In this document: one piece after another, positions 18,031 to 26,916 of the stretch
Position numbering within the stretch: the stretch's first letter is position 1
Layout of the letters: each line of letters opens with the position of its first letter
DNA from: Chitinophagaceae bacterium
GTDB taxonomy: Bacteria > Bacteroidota > Bacteroidia > Chitinophagales > Chitinophagaceae
DNA length: 64,000 nucleotides
Reading direction: 5' to 3'
NCBI GenBank assembly: GCA_022841365.1
Contig: JALHRP010000001.1
Location: 77,445 to 141,444 of the forward strand
Program-made: the position numbers and the translations under genes
The notes under the pieces: generated by a model
Database searches by the model: none
What the model was told of the DNA's origin: nothing
Seen by the model: the letters and a program-made list of their open reading frames with translations, nothing else

Positions 18031-18075
18031 AGCACCGCTCCTTCTCCTTCGGGGAAGGAGAAGGAGGAAGGGGCC
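18031..18075. repeat. CT/GA-rich REP-like palindrome, copy 2
   Basis: GCTCCTTCTCCTTC, GGGG, AAGGAGAAGGAGGAAGGGGC forms a long CCTTCTCCTT/AAGGAGAAGG hairpin with a TCGGGG-type loop. It belongs with the element at 9692. Its 3' arm contains AAGGAGG about 8 nt before the ATG at 18076, so the repeat provides an apparent Shine-Dalgarno sequence for the subunit III gene. Confidence 0.7.
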
Positions 18076-18645
18076 ATGGAAAAGGTTATGAGTAGTGAAA
18101 GCAGTAAAAAAATGCATCCGCATAAATTTACATTGTGGATTGCCATAGGAAGTATTACAATGATGTTTGCCGGTTTCACCAGCGCATACATCGTTAAAAG
18201 TAATCAGGCGGGATGGCAGCCTGTACAAATGCCCAAGATCTTTTTTTTATCAACAGTGCTTATTCTGGCGAGCAGTCTTACGATCTATCTTGCACAAAAA
18301 GCAATGAGTGCAAGAGAGATGGCGAAATACAGAACGCTGATTTCAACAACAGCAGTGCTGGGTCTTGCATTTGTTGTTACACAGTTTTTTGGTTTCTCGG
18401 AGTTGTGGCAACAGAAGATCACGTTTAAAGAAAGTGTAGCAGGTTCGTTTTTTTATATTATCACAGGAGTGCATGCATTACATGTGATTGGTGGAGTAAT
18501 TGCGTTAGCGGTTTTGTTCAGCAGAGCATACAGTTCTAAAACAAAATTTTACAGCAGCACACCTGTTGAAACAGCCGGTTTATACTGGCACTTTGTAGAT
18601 ATCCTTTGGGTTTACCTGTTTGTATTTTTCTTACTGGTATCCTGA
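18076..18645 (+). CDS. ctaE: Cytochrome c oxidase subunit III, first copy
   Basis: A 189-residue subunit III-like protein with five helices. Typical features are HPHKFTLW at the N-terminus, the helix GSFFYIITGVHALHVIGG with its conserved His pair, and the closing block GLYWHFVDILWVYLFVFFLL. It lacks the first two helices of the mitochondrial protein, as is common in bacteria. ATG 18076 is preceded by a repeat-borne AAGGAGG; ATG 18088 is an alternative start. A second subunit III gene follows after 31 bp. Confidence 0.88.
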   Translation: MEKVMSSESSKKMHPHKFTLWIAIGSITMMFAGFTSAYIVKSNQAGWQPVQMPKIFFLSTVLILASSLTIYLAQKAMSAREMAKYRTLISTTAVLGLAFVVTQFFGFSELWQQKITFKESVAGSFFYIITGVHALHVIGGVIALAVLFSRAYSSKTKFYSSTPVETAGLYWHFVDILWVYLFVFFLLVS

Positions 18646-18676
18646 TTCATTATTGAGAACAAATAAAAATTCATAA

Positions 18677-19351
18677 ATGGCACAAGCAGCAGCAGTTAAC
18701 ACAAAATGGTGGAGCGGAGGTAAAAGCCCCTTCAACGTGGAGTACGGGAAATTGATGATGTGGTATTTTTTAATGAGCGATGCATTTACATTCGGCGCTT
18801 TCCTGATCTCTTACGGAACGGTGCGGATGAGCAGCATCTCATGGCCCGATCCCAACAAAGTGTTTAACTCATTTCCATTAGCCGGGCATGCAAATTTGCC
18901 ATTGGTGTTTGTGAGTTTAATGACATTCATTCTCATTGTAAGTTCTGTAACAATGGTACTGGCTGTGCATGAAGGTCATCATGGAAACAGAAAAGGTGTA
19001 GTGAAGTGGATGATCTGGACCATTATCGGCGGTTTTGCTTTCTTAGGTTGCCAGGCATGGGAATGGCATCACCTCCACGATCAGGGTGCATGGTGGGGTC
19101 GCAATCCTTTTGCCAATGCAGATGGAACAGTTGCAGGAAGTAATTTTGCTAACTTCTTTTTTACCATCACAGGTTTTCACGGCTTTCACGTATTCTCCGG
19201 TGTAGTGATTAATATTATTGTAACCATCATGGCATGGAGAGGTGTGTTTGAAAGAAGAGGACATTATCTCATGATTGAGAAGATCGGTCTCTACTGGCAC
19301 TTTGTAGATCTGGTATGGGTATTTGTATTCCTGTTTTTTTATCTGGTATAA
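18677..19351 (+). CDS. ctaE: Cytochrome c oxidase subunit III, second copy
   Basis: A 224-residue paralogue of the preceding gene. It shares the closing block GLYWHFVDLVWVFVFLFFYL and the helix ITGFHGFHVFSGVV, and adds a longer periplasmic loop (WWGRNPFANADGTVAGSN). Five or six helices are visible. Tandem subunit III genes could give two positions in the complex or alternative forms; the sequence does not say which. It lies in the same transcript as ctaC and ctaD. Confidence 0.9.
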   Translation: MAQAAAVNTKWWSGGKSPFNVEYGKLMMWYFLMSDAFTFGAFLISYGTVRMSSISWPDPNKVFNSFPLAGHANLPLVFVSLMTFILIVSSVTMVLAVHEGHHGNRKGVVKWMIWTIIGGFAFLGCQAWEWHHLHDQGAWWGRNPFANADGTVAGSNFANFFFTITGFHGFHVFSGVVINIIVTIMAWRGVFERRGHYLMIEKIGLYWHFVDLVWVFVFLFFYLV

Positions 19352-19390
19352 CCAATTCATTCAATTTATTTTTTTGAAATAAAATTTATT

Positions 19391-19819
19391 ATGGAGCATC
19401 AAACATTTGGCGGCGAAGTAACCATGCCACACGAGGCACCCGGTGATGATTCGAAAAAGCGGATCTGGAGAACAACCTGGATTCTATCGGGTATAACTAT
19501 TCTTGAATTAGGGATTGGTTACCTGTTGTATCTCACTAATTTTTCTGAAGGACTTGATCTGGCATTTAAAGGTGCGGTAATTATCCTTTCTCTTGCCAAG
19601 GCATTTTACATTGTTTCCATCTTTATGCACCTGGGCGATGAAATCCGTAATCTGATTATGACCATCGTTGTTCCCTTGGTTTTATTTGTGTGGTTTATCA
19701 TTGCTTTTTTAGCGGATGGTGTTTCCTGGAAAAATCTCCGGAACGAATACAACCCCAAAGAACAGATTAAACAGGAACAGGAGCACACAGCTCCGGCAAA
19801 AGAAGGCGGATTGAAATAA
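19391..19819 (+). CDS. ctaF: Cytochrome c oxidase subunit IV
   Basis: A 142-residue small membrane subunit with three helices at about 29-48, 58-77 and 85-105 and a charged C-terminal tail. The pattern TTWILSGITILELGIGYLLY, AVIILSLAKAFYIVSIFMHL fits the bacterial COX4_pro/CtaF family, which stabilises the oxidase. It closes the structural genes; a hairpin follows at 19843. Confidence 0.88.
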   Translation: MEHQTFGGEVTMPHEAPGDDSKKRIWRTTWILSGITILELGIGYLLYLTNFSEGLDLAFKGAVIILSLAKAFYIVSIFMHLGDEIRNLIMTIVVPLVLFVWFIIAFLADGVSWKNLRNEYNPKEQIKQEQEHTAPAKEGGLK

Positions 19820-19842
19820 TTTAGTTTAATTTATAGTGAACC

Positions 19843-19880
19843 CGTCCCGGTTATTCCTGTTTTATAGGAAAATCGGGACG
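19843..19880 (+). terminator. Hairpin after the oxidase genes
   Basis: Arms CGTCCCG (19843-19849) and CGGGACG (19874-19880) enclose a second short stem (TTCCT/AGGAA), followed by TCTATTTT. The T-tract is broken, so termination may be partial and let some transcripts reach the SCO and DUF420 genes. Confidence 0.6.
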
Positions 19881-19909
19881 TCTATTTTAAAGCAGCGACT
19901 GATCCGTGT

Positions 19910-20608
19910 ATGAGTAAAAAAGCAATATTGGCATTGTTAATTGCCGTTGGTATTCCTGTTACTTCTTATCTTATTGTAAAGTATACAAGCGAAGATGCAG
20001 TAAACATGCCCCGCCGTTATTTTTTTGATTCTGTTACAGAGAAAACGGAAAGAGGTCAGTTAGTAAAAGATACGCTCTGGCACAAGATCAGCAATTTTAC
20101 ATTTACCAATCAACTGGGTAAAACCGTAAGTGCAGATTCTCTGAAAGGAAAAATTCTGGTTGTGGATTATTTTTTTACCCGCTGCCCCAATCCATGTCCT
20201 TTGCTTACACGTAACATGAAGAAAATGCAGGACGCATTTTTGAAAACAGATTCACTGGTTCATTTTATTTCTTTTTCAGTAGATCCGGCCAGAGACAGTG
20301 TGGAGGCATTGAAACAATATGCAGATAAATATAAAGTGCGACATAACAACTGGTGGTTTTTAACCGGAGATAAAAAAGCAATTTATGATCTGGCCTACAA
20401 TGAATTTAAATCGGCCACCATTGATGGTGGCGAAATTGATACAGCGTTTCTGCATACCAATAAATTTTTTCTGTTAGATAAAGACCGTGTCATCAGAGGC
20501 TGGTACAACGGTACCGATACTGTAGAGATGGCAAGAATGGCCCGTGATATTGGCCTGCTGTTCTTAGAGAAAGACAAGAAAAAGAAACGTAACCTTTTCA
20601 GAAAATAA
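19910..20608 (+). CDS. SCO1/SenC copper chaperone for CuA assembly
   Basis: A 232-residue membrane-anchored thioredoxin-fold protein. One N-terminal helix (about 4-23) holds it to the membrane. The copper ligands are Cys92 and Cys96 in TRCPNPCP and His182 in DTAFLHTNKFFLLD. SCO proteins load copper into the CuA site of subunit II, which matches its position just after the oxidase genes. A basic tail (KDKKKKRNLFRK) ends the protein. Confidence 0.93.
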   Translation: MSKKAILALLIAVGIPVTSYLIVKYTSEDAVNMPRRYFFDSVTEKTERGQLVKDTLWHKISNFTFTNQLGKTVSADSLKGKILVVDYFFTRCPNPCPLLTRNMKKMQDAFLKTDSLVHFISFSVDPARDSVEALKQYADKYKVRHNNWWFLTGDKKAIYDLAYNEFKSATIDGGEIDTAFLHTNKFFLLDKDRVIRGWYNGTDTVEMARMARDIGLLFLEKDKKKKRNLFRK

Positions 20609-20621
20609 AAGAAACCAAACG

Positions 20622-21197
20622 ATGTCTCACTCACGTGGTTATAAGAAAGGAATGCCTTTGCCTCCTTCAATTAAGAAAAATGACCGTCTTGCGTATGTGC
20701 TCATACTCACAGTAAGTGCTGTAGTGTTTGCCGCTGTGGTTATTTTAGGACGTGTTACCATTGATGTTAATCTGGGTTTTGATAAACATATTTTTGCAAG
20801 GCTGAATGCACTCATCAACACATTTGTAGCGTTACTGCTGTTGGGAGCTTTATTTGCAGTAAAAGACAAACGTTACCGTACACACAAAAAATTAATGTTG
20901 TGGGCAATCAGTTTCTCCGTTTTGTTTTTGCTGTCTTATATCTGTCATCATTTATTTACCGGCGATACAACTTATGGCGGATCAGGGTTGATAAAAATTG
21001 TGTACTACGCCATTTTGATTTCACATATTATTCTGGCCGGCTTAATTCTCCCATTCATTTTGTTTACTGCCTACCGTGGTTTAACAGGTGAATATCATAA
21101 ACATAAAAAACTTGCACGTATCACCTGGCCGCTCTGGTTTTACGTAGCAATAACAGGTGTTATTGTATTCTGGATGATCAGTCCTTATTACAACTGA
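20622..21197 (+). CDS. DUF420 membrane protein (YozB/CtaM-like)
   Basis: A 191-residue protein with about five helices and conserved histidines (RTHKKLM, YICHHLF, EYHKHKKLARITWPLW). DUF420 proteins occur beside oxidase genes; the relatives YozB and CtaM are linked to maturation of heme-copper oxidases. It starts 13 bp after the SCO gene, so the pair is an assembly module. The last clear member of the respiratory operon. Confidence 0.88.
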   Translation: MSHSRGYKKGMPLPPSIKKNDRLAYVLILTVSAVVFAAVVILGRVTIDVNLGFDKHIFARLNALINTFVALLLLGALFAVKDKRYRTHKKLMLWAISFSVLFLLSYICHHLFTGDTTYGGSGLIKIVYYAILISHIILAGLILPFILFTAYRGLTGEYHKHKKLARITWPLWFYVAITGVIVFWMISPYYN

Positions 21198-21371
21198 TAC
21201 CTTTTATATCTTGCAAATATCAATTTGCCGGGAACATATTTTCTTTTTTTGAATAGCTATTCAACTCATTACTATACACGGTCGTATTTTGTCTAAGTGT
21301 ATTCATTTAACCGTTGTAAATAAGTTATGGTATAACCACACAATCTTTAAGGGAAAATACTGTAACGCTTT

Positions 21372-21379
21372 TATTTTTG
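21372..21379 (+). promoter_or_regulatory. Possible -7 box of the type IX module
   Basis: TATTTTTG matches TAnnTTTG and lies 59 bp before the start codon of the repeat protein. The -33 region is weak (CTTTAA at 21345-21350). The rest of the 241-bp gap at 21198-21438 shows no other structure. Confidence 0.35.
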
Positions 21380-21438
21380 TTTTGTGTGTGTTAGATTTAC
21401 CCTTCATTCATCCAATAACCTGAACTAACAGCTTTAAA

Positions 21439-24400
21439 ATGTATTCTAAAAATCCAATTTCCTTAACAGGTTTTCTCCTGTTGTTTTTACTTTGTAGTTA
21501 TACGTCATCCAAAGCTCAAACCTTCGGAACATTTGCTTCTGCGGTTTGGTTAACCGATTGTAACCAAAGTAATTTTTTTAATACTTCAGGAAGTACCAGC
21601 AATCTGATAGGTCCCCCCGCAAATGTTTTCGACAATGCAAATCTTGGTGTTCATTCACAAAACTCTGCAACTTTAATTTTAAGAGGTGCTGAAGTAAAAA
21701 CGTTTAAGAACCCCGGTGTGGCAAATGTGTGCGGTGTACGTTTGTATTACAGAGTATATCTGCAATCATCATCGCCGGGCGCATTCAGCATTATTGATCT
21801 TCCTTTTCTGGATGATTGTGATGTACCCAATAGTCAGTTTCCATCGGGAGGCCCCTGCAGCGCAGGCGATCAAAAATGGCAACGGGTTATTCCAAACGGT
21901 ACAACTGTTCCTTATGCTCCTGTAAATCTTACAGCATATCCTGCAGGTAACTATATCCTGGAAGTTTATTATGATGTAACCGGATCTTTTACCAGCACAT
22001 CCGCCTGTAATGATGTTGTGCTGTTAAACAACGGTGGTGCAAATTATAAAGCAACATTTTCTATACAGGCACCAACATTAGCAAGCACAAACCCAACTAC
22101 CTGTAACGGTACGGAAGGCTCTGTTACCATTAACGGATTAGTACCCGGTACTACTTATACTGTAAATTATACAGATGATGGAGCACCGGTTGGTCCGTTA
22201 ACACTTACAGCAAATGCATCAGGACAAATTATTCTCAGTGGTTTAAATGCCGGTATTTATTCAAACTTTTCATTAACGGTTAATGGATGTACAACCAATC
22301 TGTTTACCGGTGTCATCTTATCGAACCCGTTGTTTATACCAACGTTTACCGCCATTCCTCCTTTTTGTGCAGGATCAACGGCGCCAACATTGCCTCCTAC
22401 ATCGAACAATGGTATTTCAGGAACCTGGAATCCGTCAGTAATTAACAATACAGCAACCGGCACGTATACATTTACTCCGAATGCGGGACAATGCGGATTA
22501 CCTGTTACTATAACCGTAACCGTTATTCCAAACGTTACACCAACATTCAGTTTTGGAACAGCATTAACCATTTGTTCAGGAGGAACTGTTCCAACATTAC
22601 CTAACACATCAACCAATGGCATCAACGGTACGTGGAGTCCGTCTGTAGTTAGTAACACAGCAAGCGGCACTTATACGTTTACGCCAAACGCCGGACAATG
22701 TGCAACCACAGCAACATTTACAGTAGCAGTCAACCCAAACATTACACCAACATTTAGTTTTGGAACTACGTTAACCATTTGTTCAGGGGGTTCTGTTCCA
22801 ACATTACCAACCACATCAACCAATGGTATTACAGGTACATGGAGTCCATCAGTTGTAAGTAATACTGCAAGTGGAACCTATACGTTTACACCAAACAGCG
22901 GACAGTGTGCAACCACCACAACATTTACAGTAACTGTTAATCCGAATATTACTCCAACATTCAGTTTCGGTAATTCATTAACCATTTGTTCAGGCGGCAC
23001 TGTTCCAACTTTACCAACTACATCTGATAATGGTATCACCGGTACATGGAATCCTGCAACAGTGAGCAACACAGCAAGCGGTACTTATGTATTTACTCCA
23101 ACAGCTGGTCTTTGTGCAACAACGTTTACATTCACTGTAACGGTGAATCCGAATATTACCCCAACATTTAGTTTCGGAACTACATTGACCATTTGTTCAG
23201 GGGGTACTGTTCCAACTTTACCAAACACATCAACCAATGGCATTACCGGTACATGGAATCCTGCTGTTGTAAGTAATACAGTTGGCGGAACCTATACGTT
23301 TACACCAAACGCCGGACAGTGTGCAACCACCACCACATTAACAGTAACTGTTAATCCGAATATTACACCAACATTCAGTTTCGGTAATTCATTAACGATC
23401 TGTTCAGGCGGAACCGTTCCCACATTACCGACAACTTCAACTAATGGTATTACCGGTACATGGAGCCCTGCAACAGTAAGTAACACTGCAAGCGGCACTT
23501 ATGTTTTTACACCAACAGCAGGTCTTTGTGCAACAACGTTTACATTCACTGTAACGGTGAATCCGAATATTACACCAACATTTAGTTTCGGAACTACATT
23601 GACCATTTGTTCAGGGGGTACTGTTCCAACATTACCAACCACATCAACCAATGGTATTACCGGTACATGGAACCCTGCAGTTGTAAGTAACACAGCAAGT
23701 GGAACGTATACATTTACTCCAACAGCCGGACAGTGTGCAACAACTGCAACATTTACTGTAACAGTAACACCTAACATTACACCAACGTTTAGTTTTGGAA
23801 CCACGTTGACGATTTGTTCAGGCGGAACTGTTCCTGTATTACCAACAACATCAACTAACGGCATTACCGGTACATGGAGCCCTGCGGTTGTAAGTAATAC
23901 TGTTGGCGGAACATATACATTTACGCCGAACAGCGGACAATGTGCAACCACTGCAACATTTACTGTAACCGTTAATCCCAACATCACACCAACGTTTAGT
24001 TTTGGAACAACATTGACGATTTGTTCAGGAGGAACTGTTCCAACGTTACCAACCACATCAACCAACGGTATTACAGGAACATGGAACCCTGCAGTTGTAA
24101 GTAACACTGCAAGCGGCACCTATACATTTACTCCAACAGCGGGTCAGTGTGCAACAACAACAACATTTACTGTAACTGTTAATCCGAATATTACACCAAC
24201 ATTCAGTTTCGGTAATTCATTAACGATCTGTTCAGGAGGCACTGTTCCAACGTTACCAACCACATCAACCAACGGTATTACAGGAACATGGAACCCTGCG
24301 GTTGTAAGTAATACAGCAAGCGGTACTTATATCTTTACACCAACAGCAGGACAGTGTGCAACCACGTTTACATTCACAGTAACAGTGAATCCAAACATCA

Positions 24401-25773
24401 CCCCAACGTTTAGTTTCGGAACCACGTTGACGATTTGTACCGGCGGAACTGTTCCAACATTACCAACCACATCAACTAACGGCATTACCGGAACATGGAA
24501 CCCCGCTGTTGTAAGTAATACAACAAGTGGAACGTATACCTTTACGCCTAACAGCGGACAATGTGCAACCACTGCAACATTTACTGTAACCGTCAATCCA
24601 ATTGTTACACCAACATTTAGTTTTGGAACAACGCTGACGATTTGTTCAGGAGGCACTGTTCCTGTATTACCAACCACATCAACCAACGGCATTACAGGAA
24701 CATGGAGTCCGGCTGTAGTAAGCAATACTGCAAGTGGCACATATATCTTTACGCCAACTGCAGGACAGTGTGCAACCAACACAACATTTACTGTAACGGT
24801 TACGCCTAACGTTACACCAACATTTAGTTTTGGAACAACGTTAACCATTTGTTCCGGTGGATCTGTTCCAACATTACCAACCACATCTGATAATGGAATC
24901 ACAGGTACATGGAGCCCGGCAGTTGTAAGTAACACAGCAAGCGGAACATATACCTTTACTCCAACATCAGGAATCTGTGCTACAACATTCACTTATACTG
25001 TAACAGTGAATCCGATTGTTACACCAACATTTGCATTTGGAACTTCAGCTTCTATTTGTATTGGTGCAACAGTACCGGTATTACCAACAACATCAGGTAA
25101 TAACATCACAGGAACATGGAGCCCTGCAGTTGTAAGTAATACTGCAAACGGCACGTATACATTTACTCCATCAGCAGGTGCATGTGCAACCACTGCAACA
25201 TTTACTGTGCAGGTGAATACAATCCCAACTGTAAATGCACAACAGAATATTGTTGTAAACGACGGAGCAATTATTCCTGTCAATAATATTGTTACAGTTC
25301 CTTCAACAGGTGTAACAGTTACCTGGACAAACTCTAATCCGGCAATTGGTTTAGCAGCATCCGGTACCGGAAATATTCCCGGCTTTACTGCAACAAACAC
25401 AGGCAATACAGATATTACTGCAACCATTACAATTACTCCACGTATTAATGGATGTATTGGAACAGCGGTTACTTATACAATTACAGTGAAGGCTTTAAAC
25501 AAAGATGTATTTGTACCGAATGTGTTTTCACCAAACGGTGATGGCAAGAATGATCAGTTGCTGGTGTTTGGAAATTACATTGATAAACTGGAGATGCGCA
25601 TCTTTAATCAATGGGGTCAGCAGGTGGCATTGATCAACAGCCGTACACAGGGATGGGATGGTACACAAAACGGAAAGCCGCAACCGGTGGGTGTGTATAT
25701 GTATGCACTAAGAGCCGTGATGAAAGACGGACGTACCATTGATCTCAAAGGATCCATCACCCTTGTAAGATGA
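21439..25773 (+). CDS. Giant repeat surface protein with type IX (type B/CHU_C) sorting domain
   Basis: A 1444-residue secreted protein. A signal peptide ends near SKAQ (residue 27). Residues about 28-295 are a unique region with several Cys. About 299-1258 is an array of 14 repeats of about 69 residues (207 bp); the consensus runs TPTFSFGTTLTICSGG, TVPTLPTTSTNGITGTW, SNTASGTYTFTP, QCATT. Each repeat has two Cys, in ICSGG and QCATT, that may form a disulfide. A PKD-like segment follows, then the gliding-motility-associated C-terminal domain (FVPNVFSPNGDGKND, then FNQWGQQV and GWDGTQNGKP), the type B signal for the type IX system. Likely an adhesin or SprB-like filament; the PorP/SprF gene next to it supports that. 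Confidence 0.9.
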   Translation: MYSKNPISLTGFLLLFLLCSYTSSKAQTFGTFASAVWLTDCNQSNFFNTSGSTSNLIGPPANVFDNANLGVHSQNSATLILRGAEVKTFKNPGVANVCGVRLYYRVYLQSSSPGAFSIIDLPFLDDCDVPNSQFPSGGPCSAGDQKWQRVIPNGTTVPYAPVNLTAYPAGNYILEVYYDVTGSFTSTSACNDVVLLNNGGANYKATFSIQAPTLASTNPTTCNGTEGSVTINGLVPGTTYTVNYTDDGAPVGPLTLTANASGQIILSGLNAGIYSNFSLTVNGCTTNLFTGVILSNPLFIPTFTAIPPFCAGSTAPTLPPTSNNGISGTWNPSVINNTATGTYTFTPNAGQCGLPVTITVTVIPNVTPTFSFGTALTICSGGTVPTLPNTSTNGINGTWSPSVVSNTASGTYTFTPNAGQCATTATFTVAVNPNITPTFSFGTTLTICSGGSVPTLPTTSTNGITGTWSPSVVSNTASGTYTFTPNSGQCATTTTFTVTVNPNITPTFSFGNSLTICSGGTVPTLPTTSDNGITGTWNPATVSNTASGTYVFTPTAGLCATTFTFTVTVNPNITPTFSFGTTLTICSGGTVPTLPNTSTNGITGTWNPAVVSNTVGGTYTFTPNAGQCATTTTLTVTVNPNITPTFSFGNSLTICSGGTVPTLPTTSTNGITGTWSPATVSNTASGTYVFTPTAGLCATTFTFTVTVNPNITPTFSFGTTLTICSGGTVPTLPTTSTNGITGTWNPAVVSNTASGTYTFTPTAGQCATTATFTVTVTPNITPTFSFGTTLTICSGGTVPVLPTTSTNGITGTWSPAVVSNTVGGTYTFTPNSGQCATTATFTVTVNPNITPTFSFGTTLTICSGGTVPTLPTTSTNGITGTWNPAVVSNTASGTYTFTPTAGQCATTTTFTVTVNPNITPTFSFGNSLTICSGGTVPTLPTTSTNGITGTWNPAVVSNTASGTYIFTPTAGQCATTFTFTVTVNPNITPTFSFGTTLTICTGGTVPTLPTTSTNGITGTWNPAVVSNTTSGTYTFTPNSGQCATTATFTVTVNPIVTPTFSFGTTLTICSGGTVPVLPTTSTNGITGTWSPAVVSNTASGTYIFTPTAGQCATNTTFTVTVTPNVTPTFSFGTTLTICSGGSVPTLPTTSDNGITGTWSPAVVSNTASGTYTFTPTSGICATTFTYTVTVNPIVTPTFAFGTSASICIGATVPVLPTTSGNNITGTWSPAVVSNTANGTYTFTPSAGACATTATFTVQVNTIPTVNAQQNIVVNDGAIIPVNNIVTVPSTGVTVTWTNSNPAIGLAASGTGNIPGFTATNTGNTDITATITITPRINGCIGTAVTYTITVKALNKDVFVPNVFSPNGDGKNDQLLVFGNYIDKLEMRIFNQWGQQVALINSRTQGWDGTQNGKPQPVGVYMYALRAVMKDGRTIDLKGSITLVR
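22334..25215 (+). repeat. Array of 14 tandem 207-bp coding repeats
   Basis: Fourteen in-frame units within the surface protein gene. The first and last units are diverged and the inner ones are near identical, with variants such as FGNSLTIC versus FGTTLTIC and TVGG versus TASG recurring at intervals (units 4, 6 and 10 share GNSLTIC). That mosaic suggests expansion by unequal recombination of multi-unit blocks. Length polymorphism between strains would be expected. Confidence 0.9.
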
Positions 25774-25818
25774 TTTGTAAACTGAATAAAATTTTAAAAT
25801 CCTATATCTCACAGTACA

Positions 25819-26844
25819 ATGAAAAATAAAGCAATCAAACAAACCGGTTTTTTAACAGCGTGTTTGCTGGTAGCTGCCGTGTTGCAAAGTGTTGGCCAAA
25901 CCGATCCGCACTTTACACAGAACTACAGCTATCCGATGTACATTAACCCGGCCATGACAGGCGGTAGCGATGGCGATTACAGAGTCTCATCTGTGTACCG
26001 CACACAATGGGGCAGTGTGAGCAATCCTTACCGCACCAGTGGTTTATCATTTGATACACGTACCAATAAAAATATTGCTGTAGGTGTAAATGTATTAAAC
26101 CAGTCTGCAGGTGATGGTGGGTTTAATTATTTTAATGCTTACGGCTCTGTTGCTTATACAGGTGTAAAATTCGGCGAAGAAAATAATCACCGTCTCGTAT
26201 TGGCATTGCAGGCTGGTTTGATCAACCGTCGTGTAGATCAAACAAAATTTAAGTGGGGCGATCAGTGGAATCCAATTACAGGATACAATTCATCCAATGC
26301 AACATCAGAAACCTTTGCTGCAACAGGCGCTACTGCATTTGATGCAGGAGCAGGTGCATTGTATTATGATGCAACACCCGAAAAGAAGACGAATGTATTT
26401 GCAGGTTTTTCTGTTTTTCATTTAACAAGACCAAAAGATCCCATCATTTCATCACAAAGTACAACACTCAACACTATTCCGATGCGTTATGCATTGCATG
26501 GCGGGGTAAGCTATAATCTTTCAGAACGTTCAAGTATTGTTCCGCATATACTGTACATGCAACAGGGAACCGCAAGAGAAATTTCACTGGGGACCTACGT
26601 ACAGTTGAATGTAAATAATGAAACTGATTTTATGTTTGGCGGATACTATCGTTTTAAAGATGCCATTGCACCGTTTGTGGGTGTTGACTGGCGCAATTTT
26701 ATTGTGGGATTGAGTTATGATGTAAACACATCGAAACTGGGTGCCATGACAAGAAATGTAAACAGTTTTGAATTAAGTCTAACGTATGTTAAACGCAGCG
26801 GAACAAGAAGCATATTTGACTTTATCCGTTGTGCCAGATTATAA
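25819..26844 (+). CDS. PorP/SprF family type IX secretion membrane protein
   Basis: A 341-residue outer-membrane beta-barrel protein with a signal peptide ending near VGQ (27). The mature start TDPHFTQNYSYPMYINPA is the family signature, and the rest is strand-rich with GG/aromatic alternation. Family members partner with type B cargo: SprF is needed for SprB surface display in Flavobacterium johnsoniae. It lies 45 bp after the CHU_C-domain gene, so a dedicated cargo-partner pair is likely. Confidence 0.92.
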   Translation: MKNKAIKQTGFLTACLLVAAVLQSVGQTDPHFTQNYSYPMYINPAMTGGSDGDYRVSSVYRTQWGSVSNPYRTSGLSFDTRTNKNIAVGVNVLNQSAGDGGFNYFNAYGSVAYTGVKFGEENNHRLVLALQAGLINRRVDQTKFKWGDQWNPITGYNSSNATSETFAATGATAFDAGAGALYYDATPEKKTNVFAGFSVFHLTRPKDPIISSQSTTLNTIPMRYALHGGVSYNLSERSSIVPHILYMQQGTAREISLGTYVQLNVNNETDFMFGGYYRFKDAIAPFVGVDWRNFIVGLSYDVNTSKLGAMTRNVNSFELSLTYVKRSGTRSIFDFIRCARL

Positions 26845-26916
26845 CCTGAATGAAGTTGAATGATTAACCCAATGAACATGACTACCAATATCTCTCTTCA
26901 AAAAAACGTACTAACA

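Noticed and set aside
22334-25215. CRISPR-like array
   Set aside because: Repeats are 207 bp, contiguous and in frame with the surface protein; there are no spacers.
22257-25427. Long minus-strand reading frames opposite the repeat gene
   Set aside because: They mirror the 207-bp repeats, consist of the same Val/Pro/Gly-rich unit in each copy, have no signal or domain, and arise from Thr/Asn/Gly codon use on the plus strand.
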